Positions 7,380-12,359 of a stretch of 12,359 nt of DNA are shown here, one piece after another. The notes beneath the pieces were generated by a model. The model saw only the letters and a list, made by a program, of their open reading frames with translations. It searched no databases and was not told the origin of the DNA. Location: positions 1 through 12,359 of the forward strand of contig JAFTUZ010000082.1 of assembly GCA_017466005.1 (NCBI GenBank). Reading direction: 5' to 3'. Position 1 is the first letter of the stretch, and each line of letters starts with the position of its first letter. This stretch comes from Clostridia bacterium. Lineage in GTDB: Bacteria; Bacillota_A; Clostridia; Christensenellales; UBA1242. Both the position numbers and the translations under genes were made by a program.

Positions 7380-8123
7380 ATGAAAAGAATTAAAATGATT
7401 GTGCAATATAAAGGAACTAATTATTCTGGCTGGCAAAAACAAAAAAATTCAAATTCTATTCAAGAAGAAATTGAAAAAGCAATTTTTTTGGCACTTTATG
7501 AAACGGTTGAAGTAGTGGGTAGTGGGCGTACTGATGCGGGAGTGCACGCAGTTGCGCAGGTTTGCCATTTTGATACAAACACAAAAATTGCCCCAAATAA
7601 ACTTTTTGCAGTAATAAATAAATTTTTGCCAAATGATATAAAAATATTACAAAGCGAGCAGGTTGATGATGAGTTTAATGCAAGGTTTTCGGCAAAGCAA
7701 AAAACTTATGAATATCATTTTTATTCATCTGAACTAGAATTACCACTTTTAAAGGATTATTGTGCAAAAGTAAGAACGGATTTTGATTTTGAGTTGGCAT
7801 TAAAAGCATGTAGTTATTTTGTGGGCGAGTATGATTTTAAGGCATTTTGTAGTGCGGGGGCGCAAGTAAAAAGCACTGTAAGAACTATTTATAATATATC
7901 GCTTGCATATTTACCTAATGGAACTTATTGCTTATCTGTTACGGGAAATGGCTTTTTATATAATATGGTTAGAATTATTGCGGGAACAATTATAGAAGTT
8001 GGTTGTGGTAAAATAAATCCAGATAAAATACCAGAAATAATTTTATCAAAAAACCGTGAAAATGCTGGTAAAACAGCGCCTGCTTGTGGCTTGTTTTTGA
8101 AAAATGTTGATTACAATGTTTGA
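7380..8123 (+). CDS. truA: tRNA pseudouridine(38-40) synthase TruA
   Basis: TruA converts uridines 38, 39 and 40 in the tRNA anticodon arm to pseudouridine. The 247-residue protein has the expected length. It opens with the family pattern Y-K-G-T-N-Y-S-G-W-Q. The catalytic motif G-S-G-R-T-D-A-G-V-H-A contains the nucleophile Asp52 (Asp60 in E. coli). T-Y-E-Y-H-F and the later G-N-G-F-L-Y-N-M-V-R are further conserved blocks. AGGAG stands five bases before the ATG. In many Firmicutes truA follows the ECF transporter genes ecfA/ecfT and precedes rplM; here it has its own promoter, with PFOR on one side and a sugar nucleotidyltransferase on the other, so that usual context is lost. Confidence 0.97.
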   Translation: MKRIKMIVQYKGTNYSGWQKQKNSNSIQEEIEKAIFLALYETVEVVGSGRTDAGVHAVAQVCHFDTNTKIAPNKLFAVINKFLPNDIKILQSEQVDDEFNARFSAKQKTYEYHFYSSELELPLLKDYCAKVRTDFDFELALKACSYFVGEYDFKAFCSAGAQVKSTVRTIYNISLAYLPNGTYCLSVTGNGFLYNMVRIIAGTIIEVGCGKINPDKIPEIILSKNRENAGKTAPACGLFLKNVDYNV

Positions 8124-8148
8124 TTTTATCTATTTTTTATGTTATATT
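8120..8148 (+). promoter_or_regulatory. Candidate promoter of the nucleotidyltransferase gene
   Basis: TTGATT (8120-8125), a 17-base spacer and TATATT (8143-8148). The -35 overlaps the truA stop codon. Transcription would begin near 8155, at the left arm of the inverted repeat 8153-8181, so the hairpin would be at the very 5' end of the transcript. The boxes are each one to two bases off consensus, so the call is moderate. Confidence 0.45.
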
Positions 8149-8152
8149 GTGT

Positions 8153-8181
8153 AAAACATTAAGTGCCAAATTTAATGTTTT
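8153..8181. repeat. Inverted repeat, possible weak truA terminator or operator
   Basis: AAAACATTAA (8153-8162) and TTAATGTTTT (8172-8181) are perfect 10-base inverted copies around a nine-base loop GTGCCAAAT. It may terminate truA, because the right arm ends in four T. Its stem is AT-rich, unlike the GC-cored terminators elsewhere here. It could instead be an operator or a 5' stabilising hairpin for the downstream gene. Confidence 0.5.
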
Positions 8182-8244
8182 ATATCCTAAAATAGTTTGA
8201 ACAAAAATTACTTTAGACAAATTTTAGCTAAAAAAGAGGTAAGT

Positions 8245-8940
8245 ATGGAAGCAATAATTTTATGTGGGGGACTTGGAACAAGATTAAGAAGTGTTGTAAG
8301 TGAAGTTCCTAAAAGTATGGCACCTATAAACGGAAAGCCATTTATGCAATATCAGTTAGATAAATTGGCAGATGCAGGGGTAGATTCGGTTGTGTTTGCT
8401 GTTGGGTATAAAAAGGAAATTATAAAAGATTATTTTGGTGATGAATACAGGGGAATGAGCCTTAAATATTCTGAAGAAGATGAACCACTTTTAACCGGTG
8501 GTGCTATAAAGCAGGCATTAAAACTTATAAATGGTAATTGTGCTATTGTTGTGAATGGCGATAATTATGTAGATATAGATTATAATGAAATGTATGAACA
8601 ACATATTGCTACAGGTGTTGTGGCAACCGTTGCGGTAAAACCAATGGAAAATTTTGATAGATATGGTAATGTTATAGTAGAAAATGGCATTATACAAAAA
8701 TTTATTGAAAAAGAACCTACCGAAAAAGGCTTGATTAATATTGGTTTTTATGTATTAAATAAAAATGTTTTTGATAATATGGGCTTTGGTGATAAATTTT
8801 CTGTAGAAAAAGAATTTTTTACAGCATATGCTGGTAAATTGCCTATGGGAGCATATATTTATGATGGGTATTTTATAGATATTGGCTTGCCTGATGATTA
8901 TTTTGCGTTTCAAAATTATATTAAAAATGATGCTGAATAA
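8245..8940 (+). CDS. hddC: Sugar-1-phosphate nucleotidyltransferase, HddC-like
   Basis: The 231-residue protein of the RmlA/NTP-transferase family activates a sugar 1-phosphate to an NDP-sugar. The nucleotide-binding signature is G8-G-L-G-T-R-L14, with P22-K23 nearby. G105-D106 provides the metal-binding Asp, and F-I-E-K-E-P, I-N-I-G-F-Y and Y-F-I-D212-I-G follow as in the family. The opening (V-V-S-E-V-P-K-S-M-A-P-I-N-G-K-P-F) and the E-D-E-P-L-x-T-G-G-A block resemble D-glycero-alpha-D-manno-heptose-1-phosphate guanylyltransferase most closely. That enzyme makes GDP-heptose for S-layer or capsule glycans. ATG 8245 is chosen because GAGG (8236-8239) is five bases upstream; an in-frame TTG at 8197 has no such site. 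No other heptose gene (gmhA, hddA, gmhB) is in the window, so the substrate is uncertain and could be another hexose or heptose phosphate. A terminator follows, so the gene is monocistronic. Confidence 0.8.
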   Translation: MEAIILCGGLGTRLRSVVSEVPKSMAPINGKPFMQYQLDKLADAGVDSVVFAVGYKKEIIKDYFGDEYRGMSLKYSEEDEPLLTGGAIKQALKLINGNCAIVVNGDNYVDIDYNEMYEQHIATGVVATVAVKPMENFDRYGNVIVENGIIQKFIEKEPTEKGLINIGFYVLNKNVFDNMGFGDKFSVEKEFFTAYAGKLPMGAYIYDGYFIDIGLPDDYFAFQNYIKNDAE

Positions 8941-8946
8941 TTTAAT

Positions 8947-8979
8947 AAAAATCGCATTTTTTTGCGATTTTTATTTTTT
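8947..8979 (+). terminator. Terminator of the nucleotidyltransferase gene
   Basis: AAAAATCGCA (8947-8956) pairs perfectly with TGCGATTTTT (8963-8972) around six T, followed by more T. It starts six bases after the stop codon at 8938-8940. The A-run on the left could also give some termination on the opposite strand. Confidence 0.9.
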
Positions 8980-9012
8980 ATATATTTTCTGTGCAATAAT
9001 TTAATTATTTAT

Positions 9013-9041
9013 TTGCTATTTTGGTAAAGATAAGATAATAT
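9013..9041 (+). promoter_or_regulatory. Weak candidate promoter of the YugP-like gene
   Basis: TTGCTA (9013-9018), a 17-base spacer and TAATAT (9036-9041). Both boxes deviate from consensus, and the leader to the ATG would be only about 15 bases. It is listed because the gene lies between two terminators and must have a promoter in this short gap. Confidence 0.25.
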
Positions 9042-9061
9042 TGTTTTGAGTGGAGGTGTGT

Positions 9062-9844
9062 ATGGATAATTCAACTATATTAGAAATTGTTTTGTTATCT
9101 GTGTATGGTGTAATTATTTCGGCTATTGTAATTGGGGGTATAATTTTTATATCTTTGATAATAAAATGGGTGTTGCTTTCTAAAAATTCTAAATTAAGTA
9201 AAACCCCTATAAATAGCGGTGTTGATGGCTTAAATGCTGGGCAAACTTTGCTTGCAAACGAGAATTTGGAAGGTGTAGAAATAAAAAAAGTTGGCTGGTT
9301 TAAGGGCTTGATTTTTGGAAACTTTTATTCTAAAAACAAAAAAACCATATTTTTAAAAGAAAAATGTTTAAACAACTCATCGGTTTTAAGTGTTGCAACT
9401 GTTGGTAAAAAAGTGGCAAATGCTGCTATGTTTAAAGAAAATAATAAACCAATAAAAATTAATTTAGTTGTAGAAAAAATTTTTTTTGGTTTACAAATGT
9501 TATTTATACCACTTTTGGCAGTGGGGGCTATAATAGATGTTATTTTGTATGGTAATTTTTCTTGGCTTACAATGTATATTGCCGCTGCAGAATTTGTGTT
9601 TTATTCGCTTGGATTTATTGTTTTGTTATGTTTTTCTTGTGTACATACAAAGTCTTCTAAAAAATCAAAAGAAATGCTTTTGCAAAGCCAAATAGTAGAT
9701 GAAAATGAAAGTAATTTAGTAAAAAAAGCGTGTAAAATAGAAACCGTAAATTATTTTATAAACTATCTTTTGGCTCCGCTATTTGCAATTAAATTTGTGT
9801 TTGCATTTATTGGTTTGTTGTTTAAAAAGAAAAATAAAAATTAA
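9062..9844 (+). CDS. YugP-family membrane protein lacking the zinc-protease motif (probable pseudopeptidase)
   Basis: The 260-residue membrane protein has hydrophobic segments near 10-38, 137-163, 168-193 and 231-254. It can be aligned by eye with the YugP family of membrane zinc metallopeptidases. Y90-S-K-N-K-K-T-I-F-L matches the family block Y-D-P-R-T-K-T-x-x-L, and N106-S-S-V-L-S-V matches the G-x-S-V-A-A-V that runs into H-E-x-G-H. In this protein the HExxH position reads K116-K-V-A-N120, so both zinc His and the catalytic Glu are gone. The third ligand region, P-V-E-F-N-A-S-R-R-A in the family, reads C-V-H195-T-K-S-S-K-K-S, with Glu replaced by His. The frame is intact and the start is well supported (GGAGG five bases before ATG 9062), so this looks like a maintained non-enzymatic paralogue rather than a decayed gene. 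It has its own terminator and no operon partner. The homology is from memory of the family, not from a search. Confidence 0.65.
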   Translation: MDNSTILEIVLLSVYGVIISAIVIGGIIFISLIIKWVLLSKNSKLSKTPINSGVDGLNAGQTLLANENLEGVEIKKVGWFKGLIFGNFYSKNKKTIFLKEKCLNNSSVLSVATVGKKVANAAMFKENNKPIKINLVVEKIFFGLQMLFIPLLAVGAIIDVILYGNFSWLTMYIAAAEFVFYSLGFIVLLCFSCVHTKSSKKSKEMLLQSQIVDENESNLVKKACKIETVNYFINYLLAPLFAIKFVFAFIGLLFKKKNKN

Positions 9845-9847
9845 AGT

Positions 9848-9880
9848 AAAAAACAACCTTTGAAAAAAGGTTGTTTTTTA
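9848..9880 (+). terminator. Strong terminator after the YugP-like gene
   Basis: A perfect 14-base-pair stem is formed by AAAAAACAACCTTT (9848-9861) and AAAGGTTGTTTTTT (9866-9879), closed by a GAAA tetraloop and ending in six T. It is the strongest hairpin in the window and begins three bases after the stop codon. Confidence 0.93.
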
Positions 9881-9913
9881 TTGTATTATTGTGTTGAAAA
9901 TTTGAATTTTTGG

Positions 9914-9942
9914 TTGACTTGAACGGTGTTATTAGATATAAT
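9914..9942 (+). promoter_or_regulatory. Strong sigma-A promoter of the tRNA gene
   Basis: TTGACT (9914-9919), a 17-base spacer and a perfect TATAAT (9937-9942). Transcription would start near 9949-9950, giving a leader of about 74 bases to be removed from the tRNA precursor. The 9951-10023 leader is AT-rich and shows only a weak imperfect hairpin around GATTGTCT/AGACGATT. Confidence 0.8.
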
Positions 9943-9950
9943 TATATCTA
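9933..9950. repeat. Perfect 18-bp palindrome over the tRNA promoter -10
   Basis: TAGATATAATTATATCTA is identical to its reverse complement. It contains the TATAAT box and reaches the expected transcription start. The position is that of a classic operator for a dimeric repressor, but part of the symmetry follows from the AT-only -10 sequence itself, so function is unproven. Confidence 0.6.
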
Positions 9951-10023
9951 GTCTTTAAAATGCTTTTATTTTGGACATAATTTTTTAAAGATTGTCTAAT
10001 TTTTAAAAGACGATTAATTTTGC

Positions 10024-10100
10024 GCTTCCGTAGCTCAGCTGGATAGAGCAATGCCCTCCTAAGGCAGAGGTCAGCCGTTCGAATCGGCTCGGGAGCACCA
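10024..10100 (+). tRNA. tRNA-Arg (anticodon CCU, reads AGG)
   Basis: A complete cloverleaf is visible. Acceptor arm GCTTCCG (10024-10030) pairs with CGGGAGC (10090-10096), with one T-G pair; the discriminator is A97 and an encoded CCA ends at 10100. D-stem is GCTC/GAGC, and the T-stem is AGCCG/CGGCT with loop TTCGAAT. The anticodon loop CTCCTAA (10056-10062) places CCT at 10058-10060 after T57, giving tRNA-Arg for AGG codons. The first anticodon-stem pair (10051 with 10067) is an A-G mismatch. No GC-rich terminator follows, so read-through towards the lipoprotein gene is possible. Confidence 0.96.
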
Positions 10101-10204
10101 TTATTTTTTGTCCTTAAAAATTTTGTAAAAAAATGGGAAAAATTTGTAAATTAAAGGTTATTTTTAGAAATTAGGCAAAAGATAAAAATATGGAGAAACA
10201 AAGT

Positions 10205-12359
10205 ATGAAGAAAGTTAGGTCATTTTTACTTGCAATAATGGTTATATTTGCATCAGTATTTATGGTGTCGTGTGGGGAAGATAAAACTATTCCTGTAGAT
10301 GCGGTGGAGCTTAATCACGTGTCATATACTATGGTTGTGGGTTCTTCATTTACTTTGGAAGCGTCTGTTGTGCCTGTCGAGGCTACCGATAAAGAGGTTA
10401 AGTTTAGAAGTAATGATACTAGCATAGCAGTTGTTTCTTCTACGGGGCTTGTGCGTGCTGTTGGCGTGGGTGTAACACAAATTTTTGTTGCATCTAACGA
10501 TGGTAAATTGGAAGAAAACTGTCTGGTGCAGGTTGTTGCGGAAGGGCAAAAACTAGATACACCATTTGGCCTTATTTATGATAAAAACACCAACGAACTT
10601 GTTTGGCAAGCTGTTAGTGGTAGTATAAACAACTACGTGGCTTCTTATGAGTTAGAATTGGTTTGTGATGGCTCTACAAAAACTTATACTTGCTTAACAA
10701 CATCTTTTGGAAATGAAGATAAAGATAGTGATGGAATTATAAGTGATAGCGAAAAAGTTATTCCTACTGGAAAAGAATGTAGGGTAAGAGTTAAGGCTAA
10801 AGGTGATAGCACTTATTACACCGATTCTGATTATTCTTCTGTTTACAGTTTTACTATACAACCGTCTCCTTCAGAAAACCCTGTAATTAACGATAATAAA
10901 ATAATTGTTCCTTCAGTGGAAGGTGTGTTACTTAGTCAGTACAATTTGGTAGTAGAAAACAATAATGATGGTGTAATTAGTCAGATTACACAAGAAGAAA
11001 AAAATAAATTTACTTTGCCTTACGAATTGATTATAGGCAACAAAAATTATATTGCGTGGGATATTCCAGAAAATTTATCTGTGGGTACATATTCATACAA
11101 GGTTAACGTAAAAGGTGATGAATCTAGAAATGTTTACAATTCTGTGTATGTACAAAGTGAATCTACAATTACAAAATTAGCAGCTCCTACAAACTTAACA
11201 ATTAACAGTAATGTAATTAGTTGGCGTGCTGTAAGAGATGCTAGTGGGTATGTTATTTCGGTTGTTTTAGATGAAACGGAAGTGTATGATATTACTGTTG
11301 GTACTGATAAAACAGAATATACATTTACAGCAAATGAAATAGTGGAATTTAATAAATATGCAAACTATTTAGTATATTTAACAACCCTAGGTAATGGTAT
11401 TACAACATTAACTAGTGTAAGAAGTGAAGATTGTGCTACACAAAAACTAGATACTCCTGTAATAAAATCATTTACAAATTACAGCGATTCTTACTATAAA
11501 TTGCAATGGGACGTTGTGCCAAATGCTGCTGGTTATAGTGTTTATTTAAACAATGTTTGTATAGGTAACGATATATCTTCAAACTCTTTGGAATTCCAAA
11601 AATCAGCATTTAATGTTGGAACAAATATGTTGCAAGTTATGGCAACAACCACCAGAAAAAACTTTACTAATAGTGAAAAAAGTTCAGTGTTTACCGTAAC
11701 TAAATTGGTAACTCCAAGTTTATACACATCTAACGGTGTGCCTACTTGGTCGGCAGTTAATGGTGTGGATACTTACACATTAAAATTAAGAAGCGCTGTT
11801 ACTGGCGATAAACAATTTGACTTTGCAAGTTCAGATTTAACTTACGAATTGGGCTCGGATTATCCAGCAGGTGAATATGTATTATCTATAGTTGCAAAAG
11901 GTGATAATTCTTCTATTATAGAAAGTGAATCTTCTGCAGAAATAGTATTTACAAAAATGGCAACACCTACTAATTTTAGAATTGGCGATGATATGCTTAA
12001 ATGGGATTCTGTAGATGTTGCTTCAAGATATCAAATAGAAATTACACAAATTAACAACAATCAAAAAACTTATATTGTGGCTGAAGGTACTTCGTATGAT
12101 ATAACTCAATATTTAAGTAGTAATGCTTACGGTAATTATGCGTTTAAAATTCGTTCTTACGGATTGGCTTCTACACAAATAAACAACACAACTTCAGAAT
12201 TTACATCTTCTATAAATGAGTTTAAGTTAGGTACTCCGGAAAATTTAAGGATTGAAAATGGTAAAGTTGCTTGTAACGCTTTGGATTATACTGAACTTGG
12301 TATAAGTTCTGATTTGATTAAGTACAGATTTAAAATTGGTTCATCAGAAAACACAACAC
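10205..12359 (+). CDS. Modular surface lipoprotein: Big_2 domain plus fibronectin-III-like repeats (3' end outside window)
   Basis: The reading frame runs open for 718 codons and leaves the window. Residues 1-22 form a lipoprotein signal peptide (basic start, hydrophobic core, M-V-S-C23-G lipobox), so the mature protein should be anchored outside the membrane by Cys23. Residues 31-112 are a bacterial Ig-like group 2 (Big_2) domain, with V-x-L-N near the start, V-V-G-S-S-F-T-L, S-N-D-T-S-I-A-V-V and G-L-V-R-A-V-G-V-G. Further modules each begin near a K-L/M-x-T/A-P motif at residues 116, 324, 414, 500, 584 and 674, with another unit probably starting near 224. Most contain a W-x-x-V then Y-x-(I/V/L) core and end in a Y-x-(aliphatic) strand, as in fibronectin-III folds. 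Spacing is 84-90 residues from 324 onward and about 100-110 before. GGAG at 10192-10195 lies nine bases before ATG 10205. Ligand, polysaccharide or adhesion roles are possible; no catalytic domain is seen in the visible part. Confidence 0.85.
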   Translation, partial: MKKVRSFLLAIMVIFASVFMVSCGEDKTIPVDAVELNHVSYTMVVGSSFTLEASVVPVEATDKEVKFRSNDTSIAVVSSTGLVRAVGVGVTQIFVASNDGKLEENCLVQVVAEGQKLDTPFGLIYDKNTNELVWQAVSGSINNYVASYELELVCDGSTKTYTCLTTSFGNEDKDSDGIISDSEKVIPTGKECRVRVKAKGDSTYYTDSDYSSVYSFTIQPSPSENPVINDNKIIVPSVEGVLLSQYNLVVENNNDGVISQITQEEKNKFTLPYELIIGNKNYIAWDIPENLSVGTYSYKVNVKGDESRNVYNSVYVQSESTITKLAAPTNLTINSNVISWRAVRDASGYVISVVLDETEVYDITVGTDKTEYTFTANEIVEFNKYANYLVYLTTLGNGITTLTSVRSEDCATQKLDTPVIKSFTNYSDSYYKLQWDVVPNAAGYSVYLNNVCIGNDISSNSLEFQKSAFNVGTNMLQVMATTTRKNFTNSEKSSVFTVTKLVTPSLYTSNGVPTWSAVNGVDTYTLKLRSAVTGDKQFDFASSDLTYELGSDYPAGEYVLSIVAKGDNSSIIESESSAEIVFTKMATPTNFRIGDDMLKWDSVDVASRYQIEITQINNNQKTYIVAEGTSYDITQYLSSNAYGNYAFKIRSYGLASTQINNTTSEFTSSINEFKLGTPENLRIENGKVACNALDYTELGISSDLIKYRFKIGSSENTT

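Noticed and set aside
10024..10204. tRNA-Arg as an integration site for a mobile element
   Set aside because: No integrase, no duplicated tRNA 3' end and no phage or plasmid genes are visible downstream within the window.
10346..11727. Minus-strand open frames inside the lipoprotein gene (10346-10549 and 11542-11727)
   Set aside because: The plus-strand frame there is continuous, has a signal peptide and recognisable domains; the antisense frames are short and featureless.

Overview
The window is strongly AT-rich. It reads as chromosomal DNA of a low-GC, anaerobic Firmicute, most likely a member of the Clostridia. The evidence is an intact pyruvate:ferredoxin oxidoreductase (anaerobic energy metabolism), a SpoVT-type AbrB regulator (spore-forming lineage), AGGAG/GGAGG ribosome binding sites, A-tract/T-tract intrinsic terminators, TTGACT-17-TATAAT promoters and a tRNA gene with an encoded CCA. 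No species can be named from this alone.

Left part (1-2950): a short 3' coding tail and a terminator from an upstream gene. Then comes a tight three-gene operon: a condensation-fold acyltransferase of the 'alcohol acetyltransferase' type with an unusual lysine-rich N-terminal extension, a zinc-ribbon protein with six membrane segments (DUF6320-like), and a soluble protein with one Sel1-like repeat. A terminator overlaps the last stop codon. A Rex-like inverted repeat overlaps the candidate promoter.

Middle part (2951-8980): spoVT faces the large nifJ/PFOR gene, and the two share a bidirectional terminator. PFOR probably starts at TTG 7184 and has a near-consensus promoter. Back to back with it lies truA (tRNA pseudouridine synthase) with its own promoter. 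Downstream of truA are an inverted repeat and an HddC-like sugar-1-phosphate nucleotidyltransferase, which stands alone without other sugar-pathway genes.

Right part (8981-12359): a membrane protein that aligns with the YugP zinc-protease family but has lost all recognisable metal ligands, so it is probably a pseudopeptidase. It is followed by a GAAA-loop terminator, then a strong promoter embedded in a perfect 18-bp palindrome, a tRNA-Arg(CCU), and the first 718 codons of a surface lipoprotein built from one Big_2 domain plus a row of about 85-110-residue fibronectin-III-like modules. That reading frame stays open to the window edge.

Apart from the three-gene operon, the genes are individually promoted and terminated housekeeping or surface functions. 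No mobile element, CRISPR array, prophage or replication origin is visible. The best candidates for undescribed biology are the YugP pseudopeptidase, the acyltransferase/DUF6320/Sel1 operon and the modular lipoprotein.
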